This document shows, in pieces, positions 11,857 to 30,297 of a stretch of DNA of 64,000 nt. Location: the NCBI GenBank assembly GCA_038025085.1, contig CM076142.1:8964501-9028500 (forward strand), given 5' to 3'. The notes under the pieces were generated by a model. It did not search any database and was not told where the DNA came from. It saw nothing but the letters and a program-made list of their open reading frames with translations. Position 1 is the stretch's first letter. Every line of letters starts with the position of its first letter. Source of the stretch: Tetragonia tetragonoides (taxonomy: Eukaryota; Streptophyta; Magnoliopsida; Caryophyllales; Aizoaceae). The translations under genes and the position numbers were made by a program.

Positions 11857-12443
11857 TAGGATTCAGTTCCGGTGTGAACCATGAGTTATATACGAACTAT
11901 GTGAACAACAGATCTGAACCATCCGTAATAAACATCAACGGTTCAGATTACACCCTCTTCCTCACTCTATTTCCTCCCAGCCCACTCACTCACCCACTCT
12001 CTCTCTTCCCCCAAGACACTGATCAACCCTCTGCAGGTTCCGACCCCCACCGCTCATCATTGGCATGACGAACTCAAGGTCTGCCGGTCACCGAGCTAGT
12101 CACGTGCTGACGTCATCCCCATCCCGCTACTCTCCTTTCTCAATACCCACTACTTTTAATTTGGACCATAAATTTCATTTCGTGATTTCCATGAATTGAA
12201 AATGTAGTATGACTAGCTAGGTGATGACTTTTGGTAATCTGGACTATATGGTGATGAGTGATGGGCGCGTATTTCGAGGAGAGAGAAGGTTCTTAATTTA
12301 CTAGACCTCAGGCGTTGCCGGGTTGATGCTGGTAGCATTTGTGTTTTTGTTTTTTTTTTTTCCAGTGGTGATGGGCTGTGATGGACGATCAAGATTATAA
12401 GTTCGTATAGTTCGCACATAAGATAAGTTCGCACCAGATCTGG

Positions 12444-12447
<4 letters not shown>
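11857..12447. mobile_element. Element C: short Mutator-like TIR element
   Basis: The left end reads TAGGATTCAG, GGTGTGAAC, ATATACGAACTATGTGAAC. The right end, reverse-complemented, reads TAGGGTCCAG, GGTGCGAAC, ATGTGCGAACTATACGAAC in the same order. It abuts element B on the left and an (AT)n tract on the right, which hides any target duplication. The interior is CT-rich and non-coding. Confidence 0.45.

Positions 12448-12507
<60 letters not shown>
12448..12507. repeat. (AT)n microsatellite
   Basis: About 29 AT units directly at the right border of element C. Confidence 0.95.
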
Positions 12508-12510
<3 letters not shown>

Positions 12511-12992
12511 ATATTGATTCAAAGAAAATCAGAATCAAAATAAAAGGAAAAGAATTACCATATCATTTGTCAGAACGTTTTCGTGTCACAGATGTCATGA
12601 TTCGAGCGTATTCATTTTTTGCTGTCTCTGTTTAAATGATGTTTCTAATAACCTCTTGATCATCTCTGACCTTCCTCCATTTTCCTCCACAGACTTAGTG
12701 CTCTCATATTGAATTTATCTGGCCAACAGTGGCAGCAGTGCCAGTGAGCCATGGAATGTATGGCTTGGGTCGATACCTGCTTGAAATCTATTTTCTGGAG
12801 AATATTCAAGTCAAGGTGGAGATTTGTCGGATAAATGCCTTGAAGTCTTCTCTTGCAGGTTATATTACAGTAGGTTACGTTACCGTATGTTGTAATAGGA
12901 TTGGTTAAGTTACTGACACTGTATGGGCTCTTTAATAAAGAGCAGCCTGATTAGGATTCTAGGTTAGGAAACTTCTATATATATATATATAT
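12508..12992. other. Non-coding interval with possible LTR-retrotransposon fragment
   Basis: The purine stretch AAGTCAAGGTGGAGA at about 12809 followed by a TG start looks like a polypurine tract and an LTR start. The sequence then continues into TTAATAAAGAGCAGCC. No second LTR is found. No gene is recognised. Confidence 0.25.
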
Positions 12993-13802
12993 GGGTAATG
13001 TTAACGAGTTAACTTGTTAAGAAACTATTTTTGGGAAATTTTACCCATAATTTAAGAATTTAGAATCAAATATTCTAATTACTTTGTAAAATAGCTTTTA
13101 CCCTCCTAAAACTAGCTAGGAAATAATAATTACCCCGCCCCCATTACTCTCTCTCCATTTCACACGACCCTTTTTTCTCTCTCCTCCTACCTTCTTCTCC
13201 ATCAACAAAACGATCACCATAACAAATTATTACTCCGATTTCCCCATCACCAAAATCTAAGGTTTTTCCTTCTTATCATCAATACCATATGTTCAAATTT
13301 GAATTTGGCTGGTCTTTTTCAAGTGAAAAAGCAGATGTTGATAAATTCTAAAATTTAATGTAGGTAAGCTTCCCTAAAAAAATAGAAAAATATCGAATCT
13401 GGTTGAAGGCTTATATATCAGTGGCGGAGAACCTGCTTCTTCCTCCAACATGCAATTTGTTGTGATGGAGGTCAAGTGTTGAAAATTAATTTATACTGAA
13501 GGAGTGATGATGATGTGCGAGGCTGAATTTTCTTTTAGGGCCAAAGCCTCGCCGGTATAGATGGCGGATGGTGGTGGACGGTGTAGGTGTGGTGAGGCGA
13601 GTAAGGAACGGTGAAGCAATAACTTTTTTTTGGAAAATATAATGGATGATTGAAGTTTTTCATTTGAAATGATGTAATTTTAGGAACCGTTTGATTCCCA
13701 TCAAATTAAGGAGATTGATCTATCAAACTTATCAAAATATTTTCTTATCTATTTTTATTTGGTTGTCTTAACAAGTTACCCAGTTAACTCGTTAACGGGA
13801 CC
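12993..13802. mobile_element. TIR element, about 810 bp
   Basis: The left end GGGTAATGTTAACGAGTTAA then CTTGTTAAG matches the reverse complement of the right end, GGTCCCGTTAACGAGTTAA then CTTGTTAAG. Both flanks are TATATA runs, so a duplication of about 9 bp typical of Mutator-like elements is possible but cannot be proved. No ORF. Confidence 0.6.
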
Positions 13803-14700
13803 AATATATATAATCCATTAGGTTTTATCCCCGTGCTTCTCACGGGCTCGTTTTATTTCCTTAAAATATTAACTAAGTTAATTGCTAATGTATTTTTGCA
13901 ATTTATGGCCAAAAATGTGTACATTATATATCAAAGTTCCATATTTTTGTCAATTAATTACTAATAAAAATTTCACATTTATCCATGAGTGCTTTGCCAA
14001 AAATGTGTACATTACACATGAGAATTACGTAACTTCAATTACAGATTCATGATTTTAGATTTCATTTTACTTACAATTAAAATATGCATGGTACTATGTA
14101 TTTTATCACGTCTAACGACTTCTCTCCAAAAATCGCAAAACATTATTTGCCAATATAGCATATATACATCTCATTTTAAAGTAATCTTCATTTTTGATTT
14201 GATTATTAGAGTTGTGTAACGATTTCTTTAATTTGTTGTTGAAAACAACATGCTAATGATGATAAATATCATGTTTCATTACTATATTAAAGTCAATAAT
14301 AATAATGTTGATGCATTAGTTGCTGGTGACATATTGGATGATTTGCATACGTATCAACTTACATGTCAACGGCACACGATGTGACTCGTTTACATGTCGT
14401 CTCACGTGTAATCAACATACAAATAAGGATCTTATTGGCCAAATATACCACATTTGCATCTTAACTTAGAGAATTTTTCATTTCCGATGCAATGTCGTTA
14501 AATTTAGAATTTTTTCATTTGCGTAACGAAAGTTATTTTATTTTATTATTTGAAACATTATACCAATAATTATAAATTTCATATTTAATGACTATATTGA
14601 ATTCAAGAATGATGATGTATTTATAAACCGATGATAAAGTCGATGCATTGCATATGTGGCAGCTTGCGTGTCATGCTTGTCCGATGTGGCGCGCCTATTT
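13803..14700. other. AT-rich non-coding interval with diverged internal duplication
   Basis: A small hairpin CCCGTG/CACGGG lies near 13831. The block 14250-14400 (ATGATAAATATCATG.. up to TGACTCG) recurs in diverged form at 14555-14700. No gene is recognised. Confidence 0.35.
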
Positions 14701-14868
14701 GCCGTTAATTTCAATTGGGGGTAGGATCTAGGAACCGATGGCTACCCAATTGCGCTAGCGTAATGAGTCCTACTGAGTACAGATACAACGACCAGGACGA
14801 CGCAGTGGTGTTTATTTTCCCGTCATCAACAACACAAGGGCCTCCTGAAGTCCAGTCCATCGAAAACA

Positions 14869-22307
<7,439 letters not shown>

Positions 22308-24375
22308 CAATCTCTTGTTGAACTATACATTGGGACTACAGAAGAGAATAGTTTGGTAGGACTTAGGAGTCGTGTTTCCCTTTGTCCCTTTTTTTTCTAA
22401 GGAAAATAGCTGTCTGGAGCAGGGATTAGTTATAATAAAAGCCAACTCTTGTGAAACTCCTAATTTGTTTTTGAAGTACCCCATCTTGGTTTTCCCCCTT
22501 TTCCCCATAGAGATTTTGATTCCCGTATAGCCCTATACGCGTGCTCGATCGATGCTTACCTTCATGGCATCATCTTAACTTCCCTCTCCGAACTCTGGCT
22601 ATAAAGGATACATGAGTAAAAACTCCCTTTGCATCAGCATGAAGGTCTCAAATGTCTGAGATTTGCGTCCATAATTCATAACAGGGGATGGGAGAATTGA
22701 ACCTAGGACCTAATGTAGATATTTTTCACTTTAATAGTCCGCCTATGCTAAAGATGAAACACCAAATCATTGTATATCTGTAGCAATAATATTGATATCA
22801 ATAGTTCATTTTATGGTGATCAAAAATAGTTTATTTTATAAAAAAATAGTAATGCATCTGGTTTTGACGTGCGAAACTCACTATTTTAGTGCTGTGATTA
22901 AGGCAAAAAAGTAATCCCTTGGCAGACCTAGGAAATTTTAAATAGGGGTGTAAAATAAAAAAAAAAATAGTATGTGAAATTATAGGGGTGTCAATTTTAC
23001 CCGCATTCGCAGGATGTTCAGATTCGATTCGTCCAATCTGGGAAAAAAATGTACAAAATTTGTACTTTTCCAACTCCTTTATTGTACAACCCGACATTAT
23101 AAGACGAGTCAATAAGATCACAATTAACTAGAGCAAGTCTCGTGTGAGACCAACTCATAGTAAAATTGGTAACTTTTTAAAATTATAGTGATCACTTATT
23201 AAAAACAATTACCCTTGTTCAACTATAAAGTGATCATGGTCTCACCAAAAAATACGAAAAGACCATATTATACAAGTTTCTGTGAATTAATAAGATGATA
23301 TCAACTAAATCAATTTACATAATTGGTAAATTATGGTACAAAGAAATTGAAAAAAACAATTAAACCAACAATTGATGAATGGTCTAAGACTTGGCTTCAA
23401 TTAGATAGGACTCTAGAATTGCACACAACCACTTTTATGCCCAATATATACCAAGCTTTTCATTCGTATCCAAGTAATTCCTAGACTTTTAAGAGGATGA
23501 GAATAAATAAATAAATAAGTACTAGGAGACTACTCTAGTAACTATTTTCTTGGGTTTGCTGCTTGTCTGTATTGTATGGCAGTGTCAGGTGAGGCAATCT
23601 TTCTATTTCCTACTTTACTCATTACTTTGTAATGGACTTTTAATTTGTTATTTTAGTTAGAGTTATTAGGGGTGCATAGTAATTATGAAACAACAATAAG
23701 GATGCAATTGAGATAGACAACTCTTTTTTTCCCCTAACTGTATTGTTGTCCTTGACCAATTTTTCAAAAATTGAGGTGCACTTGACCACCCAACTTTGAA
23801 CGTAGGTTCGCCAACCCTATTATAAAAGAAAAGTTGGCGTATTCATGACACCATTATAATATTTATGAGTAATCCAAAGTACACAAAAACTTAAAGAGAG
23901 CAGTGATACGGAGTCACTATTTAGAGAAATTTAGATTTAGATTACTTATAAAAAGTGATCATCCTATTTCGCCATCTCATTTTAAGCGTATTCTCTTTAT
24001 CACATGGGGAAAAAAAAATCAAAGCAATTACTAGCCTATCATAAACAGACATGTCTTTTGCCATTAAGCGGGAACGTGAAACACGCCCTGAAAATGAACT
24101 CCTACAACGAAATCAACATATTTGAACCTTACAGGTACACGTACACCATCACTTCAATGTCTGGTTTTTGCAAGTTACCCAGTTACCCAACCAACCAAGG
24201 TACATTCCAAACCATTTGTTCGATTTTTCTACGCCCTTTTTAATTTCTTTGTTGGTTTGTTATGTGTATGTCCATCGGAATAATAAACAAGATGTACGTT
24301 CTATATAGAAAGGGATGTGGACGCATACCACGGCCATGGTCCGATCATGAAAAGGAAAATTAAAACAACACTCAT
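22308..24375. other. UFSP2 3' flank and intergenic DNA
   Basis: I see no gene in this stretch. It is AT-rich and has short relic-like frames only. Confidence 0.6.
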
Positions 24376-24653
24376 ATTACAATCATAGAAATTTCACGAA
24401 CCAAGGACGTCTAAACCTAGTGGTTAGGAGCGGATCTAATGCATGGCACATTAGGGTCACGGGTACTCAATTTTTTTAGAAAGTTTTGTTAAAATACCCT
24501 ACTTTTTGGATTTTATTACGATCATAGAAATTTCACGAACCAAGGACGTCTAGGCCTAGTGGTTAGGAGCGGATCTAGTGTAGGGTACTAGGGTTGCGTG
24601 CACCCAATTTTTCGAAAAGTTTTGTAAAAATTCCCTATTTTTTGGATATTTTT
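24376..24653. repeat. Two-copy tandem repeat, unit 139 bp
   Basis: The block starting ATTAC(A/G)ATCATAGAAATTT and continuing CACGAACCAAGGACGTCTA is present at 24376 and again at 24515. It contains the start of a SINE-like sequence (CCTAGTGGTTA) and the left part of a hAT-type MITE. Only the second unit carries the MITE to its right end. Confidence 0.75.
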
Positions 24654-24733
24654 AGAAATTATTGCTAAAATATATAATACTCTAATAATTTACTTTTGAA
24701 ACCCATATTATTAGTTTTCTAGATCCGCCACTG
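24564..24733. mobile_element. hAT-type MITE, 170 bp, inserted in a SINE-like sequence
   Basis: The ends are TAGGAGCGGATCTAG and, reverse-complemented from the right, CAGTGGCGGATCTAG. A perfect 8-bp target duplication CTAGTGGT flanks it (24556-24563 and 24734-24741). Removing it rejoins a tRNA-like box A (CTAGTGGTTATTAAT) with a box B (GGTTCGAGGTTCAAATCC) near 24770-24788. Confidence 0.8.
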
Positions 24734-24799
24734 CTAGTGGTTATTAATATTGATGTTTATAGTATATTAGGTTCGAGGTTCAAATCCCCCTCCCTCTAC

Positions 24800-25280
24800 G
24801 GCTCTATTTGATTGGGCGAAAAATAGTTTTCAACTGAAAAGTATTTTCAGTGTAAAATAATGTATCGTTCATATTTTCTGTTGTTTGGTTACAATAGAAA
24901 ATAATTTTTCAAAAAAACTTTTTTTCTAGAAAATAAAATTTTGCTAACATAATTGCGCAGATCTCAAAAAATTAGGTGGATTTAAAAAAAAATCACAACA
25001 AACGCATATCGTAGTCAAAAGTTATATTTATTTGAAAAAAATAACCAATATTGAAAAAATGGCCCAAAAGTTCGGCTCGAGGCCCAATCAAGTCAGGTGC
25101 AAGTTTTATTTTATGGCCCAAAGTCCCGTCAACCAAACTCGATGATCAAATCCATTATTAGTGCTACAGGGATAGATATTGTGTCCCACTAACGAATCAG
25201 GAAAACTAGCAGTAAACCAAACAACGGAAATAGAAAAACTATTTTCTTGGAAAATTGTTTGCACCCAACCAAATGGGGCC
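24800..25280. mobile_element. PIF/Harbinger-like MITE, 481 bp
   Basis: The left end GGCTCTATTTGATTGGGCG and right end CAACCAAATGGGGCC are terminal inverted repeats. The interior matches the MITE at 57189-57743 (AAAAGTATTTTCAGTGTAAA). Flanking triplets are TAC and TAT, so the 3-bp duplication has decayed. Confidence 0.8.
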
Positions 25281-25296
25281 TATATATTGTAATAAC

Positions 25297-25791
25297 TAGG
25301 GGTGTAACTGAGTCGAGCCGACTCGGTGAGCCCTCGGGCTCGGCTCGGTCAAAGCTCGACTCGAGCTCGTGTCAAACCGAGCTCGAGCCGAGCCCGAGCC
25401 TGCTCGAATGCTTTCTGAGCCGAGCCCGAGCCTACTATGGGTCGGCTCGGTCGGCTCGGTTGGCTCGATTCAGTTAAGTTTCCTCTCTATTCGAATAAAA
25501 CCATTAAATATGTAGAGATTTCTTATTTTTTAACGTTTTTTTTCTTCATATGAGAACGTGCAAAAGATCATTATAATCAAATTTAATTGCAAGTATTTTA
25601 GATCAATTTTCCTTACGTTTGTACTGATGAGTTTGAATTTAAGCCGAGTCAAACCGAGCCGCGAGCCGACATCGAGCCGAGCCCGAGCTTTGATTTTTCC
25701 GGCTCGACGAGCTTCGAGCCGAGCCAAAACAAACCGGGCCGAGCCCGAACTAGGCCTGACTCGGGCTCAACTCGGCTCGTTTACACCCCTA
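25297..25791. mobile_element. hAT-type MITE with GAGCCGAGC-rich ends, 495 bp
   Basis: TIRs are TAGGGGTGTAA and TTACACCCCTA. A perfect 8-bp target duplication GTAATAAC lies at 25289-25296 and 25792-25799. Both subterminal regions are dense in CTCGGCTCG/CGAGCCGAG words. Confidence 0.92.
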
Positions 25792-25985
25792 GTAATAACC
25801 TTTGATCCTCATTTGAACACCAAAAAAAATCATACTAGATATTTCACAACTACTAGCTAGTAATATATAAGCAATGCATCCCACAAGGGGTTGAAGCATA
25901 AACATACACCATTCTTCATAACTAACTAGCTTTGGTATCTCGTTGATTACTTCACAATACCATACAATAATTCACCCTATCAAAA

Positions 25986-27566
25986 ATGTCCTCAAACCCT
26001 CTTGAAGAAATTTGGATTGACCATGTCCAATCATTCTTCAAGAATGGAGAAGAAGATGGCATGGATGGACGGAGTGTCTCCATCTTTGGCGTACCGAAAA
26101 CCCTTAAAGCCATGAAACCAGAAGCCTACAAGCCTCAACTTATAGCCATAGGACCTTACCACCATTGGCGGAACGCAACGTATGCAATGGAACAACATAA
26201 GGTGGTAGCAGCAAGAAAAGCCCATAGCCACTTCAAAAGCCACCTCACCTTTCAGGAACTTGTACAAGAACTTTGCAAGGTGGAGTACAAAGTCCGTGCT
26301 CGTTACCATAAGTATTTGGAGATGAAAGCAGAAACACTAGCATGGATTATGGCTATTGATGGCCTATTCTTGCTTCAGTTTCTCCATATCTTTGTCAATA
26401 GGAACGAAAGTGTCCTAGTCAATTCGGCTAGGATGTCGTTCTTGGTAGGCTCTGATGGGAGGAAACTTGGCTATGATTCTATCTTGAAAGATATCATGAT
26501 GTTGGAGAACCAAATTCCACTCTATACAATGAAGAAGATTCTCAAGATCCTAACTTCGAAAAACGATTTGGTCGATAACAGGTTGTCTGAGATGCTCCTA
26601 GGTGTTTGTAAGGAGATTGCTCCACTCAAATTGAAGGAAGAAGAAGAATCTAATAAGGTTTTGAAGCACACACATTTGTTGGATATTCTTTACCATTTCA
26701 TGGTTCCTATATGTAAGAAATCCCACCATGAAAATAGTACATATGAGTGTGAAGTTTTATATGGGAAAGGAGACTCAAACAACCAAGGGTGGGGTTGCTT
26801 CTCCACCGACGACACAACAGGAAACTCAACTAATGTTTTCAAGGATCAGTTTCAAAAAGTTTCAACATTTGGACCTCTTCAAAAGGTAAGTTTTCTTGGA
26901 CCTTTGATTACAGATATAGCTTCTCATATAGCAGGTATTTCCAAACATGGCTCAAGCAAGGGTGAAATTGACATCGAAAAGGCTCCACAAGTGGAGGAGA
27001 TCATGATACCAACTGTGACAGACCTCATCAAATTTGGGGTTGAATTCCTTCCAACGGATGGAGACATATCCACCATCAAATTCGACACTAGTAGTAAGAC
27101 ATTTCACCTCCCAGTTGTCAAACTAGATGTTAACTCGGATGTCATTTTGCGAAACCTTGTGGTCTATGAAGCTTGTTACATTTCTGGCCCCTTGGTTCTT
27201 GCTCGTTACACCGAGCTAATGAATGGGATCGTGGACACTGCAGATGATGCCAAGATCTTGTCCGATAAAGGGATCATCAAGAGCGAGCTTAGCTATGAAG
27301 ACATGGCGGATCTTTGGAATGGGATGCACAAGTCTATAAGGTTGACACATGTTTACTTCATTGACAAGGCCATCAAAGATGTGAATAAGTGCTTCTTTAG
27401 TACGAGGAGGGTGAGGTTGTCTAGGGCGATCAGGGCCTATGTGTATGGATCTTGGAGGGTTCTCGTCATTTTGGCCACTCTTTTAGTCATAGCTCTCATG
27501 TGTATCCAATCCTTTTGCAGTGTTTACTATTGTCCTCGTCAGTTCCATCTTGAAACAGAAAAATGA
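25986..27566 (+). CDS. DUF247 (UPF0481) membrane protein
   Basis: Single-exon gene for 526 residues, a usual length for this plant-specific family (PF03140), whose biochemical role is unknown. The start is the first ATG after an upstream leader and is followed by the family's N-terminal block SIFGVPKTLKAM (32-43) and QLIAIGPYHHW (51-61). A central YDSILKDIMMLENQIPLYTM block is typical. The hydrophobic stretch VLVILATLLVIALMCIQSFC (about 492-511) near the C-terminus is the family's usual membrane segment. Downstream is a LINE-like sequence also found after the truncated copy at 45030. Two damaged partial copies (32886-34190 and 45030-45658) lie in the window, so this looks like the intact local member. 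No stops or shifts. Confidence 0.93.
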   Translation: MSSNPLEEIWIDHVQSFFKNGEEDGMDGRSVSIFGVPKTLKAMKPEAYKPQLIAIGPYHHWRNATYAMEQHKVVAARKAHSHFKSHLTFQELVQELCKVEYKVRARYHKYLEMKAETLAWIMAIDGLFLLQFLHIFVNRNESVLVNSARMSFLVGSDGRKLGYDSILKDIMMLENQIPLYTMKKILKILTSKNDLVDNRLSEMLLGVCKEIAPLKLKEEEESNKVLKHTHLLDILYHFMVPICKKSHHENSTYECEVLYGKGDSNNQGWGCFSTDDTTGNSTNVFKDQFQKVSTFGPLQKVSFLGPLITDIASHIAGISKHGSSKGEIDIEKAPQVEEIMIPTVTDLIKFGVEFLPTDGDISTIKFDTSSKTFHLPVVKLDVNSDVILRNLVVYEACYISGPLVLARYTELMNGIVDTADDAKILSDKGIIKSELSYEDMADLWNGMHKSIRLTHVYFIDKAIKDVNKCFFSTRRVRLSRAIRAYVYGSWRVLVILATLLVIALMCIQSFCSVYYCPRQFHLETEK

Positions 27567-27785
27567 GTGTCTTGGATGTAAATCTAATCTGTGATATCTG
27601 TCTATGGACTTGGAGTGGATGATTATTAAGAGGATATAAATAATGCTTGAACTTACTAATCCAAGCTAAGTTCGAGGAGGTTGCGAGTTGTAAGTTTTTT
27701 ATTTTAAAATGAACTGATATCTCAAAACAGTTCAACCTCCATGGCCCTTTTTGAACAAAATAAACTTCCACATACACATCAAAAC

Positions 27786-28340
27786 TTTTTTTTTTTTTTT
27801 GAAAGAGGAATAGGAAATTATCATTAATAGAAAAGCCATACGGCATCTACAATCAAAATAACCCTAAAATATACTAAATTAACAGTAACAACACAATTTT
27901 TGCTAACCAGACAATCGACAAGGACACCTCGGTGCGACTCCCAACATGCATAGTAACCATGTGCTTCCTTTAATGTATCTTCATCTTTGACGGAAGTGGA
28001 GATCTTCACTGCGAGCAATGCAATGACTTGCCCACAGAACTTTGTTTGATACCATTGATTGTATATATATCCGGTCCCCAAAATCATATTGAATCTATAA
28101 AATAGAAATCGCACTATAGCGAAAAGAGAATCCTACGAAGAGGAAGAAATGAAAAAAACCAAAGAACTTCACAAAGGGAGAGAAATTTATTCCACCTAGA
28201 GCGAAAAAGAGTAGAAATTAGAGTCAAACTAGATGAAAAACATCAAATACAGGCCGGGAATGACCTAAATTGGTCCCCCCTGCCTGAAACTATGATGAAA
28301 TATGAGAAGAGGCAAAAGAGAAAAGTTAGGATTTTTTTAC
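27786..28340 (-). mobile_element. Non-LTR (LINE-like) non-autonomous element, copy 1
   Basis: Read on the minus strand it starts with TAAAAAAATCCTAACTTTTC, passes AATTTAGGTCATTCCCGGCC and ends GCCGTATGGCTTTTCTATTA before a poly-A run. This is LINE 5' and 3' untranslated sequence without a polymerase frame. A homologous copy lies at 45886-46480. Confidence 0.5.
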
Positions 28341-28453
28341 GCATCAAAACTTGCAAGTACAAACACAGTTATTTTTTCATTGTAATGCAACCTGTGATTT
28401 ACCATTGATAATACCTCCACCTATACCTTGTAAAACCACAAGTATTATTGGCC

Positions 28454-30297
28454 TTAAACAAGAACAAACTCCACATTAGCAGGTAATCTTTGTTTCAGCC
28501 TCATGGCATGCTCTGCAACCACTTTTTTCTCTTCAGGCTCCAAATTGTCATGTAGACCCTCCCACACCCCTAGGAGAGGGAATCGTTGATCAATTGTGAG
28601 TTTCTCAAGCTTAGTAGTGTTGTCGATCAAGTTCATTGCTAGCTCAAAATCAACCGGATGCCCTCGAAACCCGATCACTTCTAAAGTCCTGAGGCATTTA
28701 TGTGGACGCTTAAGAACTATCTTCAATACTTCTCTATCTGAAGTCTCTGATACATTAACCTGAATATCAAAAGAAAAAATTAAATACGGAATAATAAAGA
28801 AAATGACAAGCTATAGGACATCAATGGAGGGTAAATATCTTGAAAGTGATCGTAGCAAAAGCAAATCAATCACACACACCACCAGCACCAAAAAAAAAAT
28901 GTTTTTCTAGTAGGTGTCCTGGTGTTCATAACGTTTCATTATGGTGCCCAAATCATTTTAAATAATCCAGTTAATACCCTTATAAATTGATGACATCATC
29001 ATCGTGTCAACCACTACCAGTTGAGCGATCTACCCCGGTCCTTAAGGTTTCCTAATGATTAAGGGAAAACTTTCTCAGTAGCTTGCAAACACCAAAGCCA
29101 TTCACCTTATAAGTTACAACTAGCAAAACAAGAAACACAAGCAGAACATTTACCAATAGTTTTAAAGCCTCTAGAAAGGGAGACGCTTCAATTAGTGACA
29201 TCCAACCAAGAAGGCTATCATTTGCTCTCACGCCTGCATAGAGCTCTAGGTGCCTGAGATTCGTCATTCTCGGAAAAGAAGGTATGTCTAGGCGCCTAAA
29301 CTGAAAAGGAATTTCCAACCAAGACATGTTAAGCAAATACATACACCCATATATACACATATACAGAAAAAGAAAAAAGAAATATTAAGTTTAAGAAATA
29401 GATCTAACCTTATCTACTTCATCCATGTATAATGAAAGAGTATTCAGTTGGGAAAGGTAATTTGAAAGTGCATCAATTGCAAAATTTAAAGGGACTCCAT
29501 GGCCTCCTCCGATACATAAATCGGACAGTTGTACGACACCTTTAATGTCCAAATCTATTTTCTCCCCATGATAAATGAAGGTTGAGAGTTTGGGAGCCCA
29601 TAATTTAAGCTTCTTCATAGGAAGACAATAGTAAATATCCAAATACTTCAATGATGGCAATGGAGATGAAACTGTTAGATTTTCTAAGACGCTTGAAAAA
29701 TTTACTGACAAGAACTTGAGAAGTGGACAGTTGCATAGCAAACCTTCAAGGAAGCACCCACTTGAATTGACATATTTGAAAGATAGAGAGGTCAAGCAAC
29801 TAAAACTGGAAATGTTTTGAGGATATAGAGACAGATTGCAATACTCGACTGGGGGATTGTAATCCTCAAAATCTCCTTCAATGGGATCATCGGCGGATGA
29901 TGGTAAGAAGTCCAAAGTAATTTTCTTTGTTCTCTTTGCCAACACAAGTTTGAGCCACTCATCGACAACACTACTAGAACCTTTATGCAAGTCAAAGCAA
30001 ACAAGAAACTCATCAATAGTTGAACACTGATGAGCTGCCAAAACTCCGGTGACCCATTTCTCAAACCTTGATCTCAACTCTTTAAGTAACTTTGGATCCC
30101 AAACACCACTATCAAGTCTTGACATCGACTCTGGATCATCAAAGTGGAAGTCGCGTGGAAGATGCATCCATTGGTTTCTCCAACAACGAGAGAGAATACT
30201 AGTTCTTGCTGCGTCTTTCATTTTGAGACGAGAATATTGATGCCAAAATATCTTCCGGAAGTTCCATCGCGATATCTTCTAGATCACCAATTTGCAT
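28454..30297 (-). CDS. F-box/LRR/FBD protein, 3 exons, frameshift in the F-box
   Basis: Likely substrate-recognition subunit of an SCF E3 ligase (family knowledge). Exons on the minus strand: 30297-29409, 29300-29154, 28759-28454, all with GT-AG borders. Exon 1 begins MQIGDLEDIAMELPEDILAS, the start of an F-box, then after a shift continues MKDAARTSILSRCWRNQW and leucine-rich segments (CPLLKFLSVNFSSVLENL). Exon 2 encodes MTNLRHLELYAG. Exon 3 encodes an FBD tail (LRTLEVIGFRGHPVDFELA, ending LPANVEFVLV). Total 1342 nt; two more bases would give 447 residues. The break is at about 30224-30230, where TCGTCTC lacks two bases against the expected S-R-L-K codons. Without F-box repair the second ATG (30221) would give a protein lacking most of the F-box. 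Confidence 0.85.

Larger units (their letters stand above)
6358..11857. mobile_element. Element B: 5.5-kb non-autonomous Mutator-like element
   Basis: The left end (GGTGAGAAGG at 6365, then GGTGAGAAGTGATCT, GATCGAACGG, and GTCGCGCG near 6455) matches the reverse complement of 11760-11857 (GGTGAGAAGG, GGTGAGAAGGGATCT, GATCTAACGG, CACGCG) in the same order over roughly 90 bp. Inside are four blocks of AAGTGACCC words, an inverted pair of tRNA-like sequences (9252-9321 and 9763-9832) and leader-like CT-rich ends. No transposase is visible. Exact termini and target duplication are uncertain because another element abuts on the right and a GA tract on the left. Confidence 0.6.

Noticed and set aside
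26031..26309. Minus-strand ORF opposite DUF247
   Set aside because: It is a shadow of the real forward gene.
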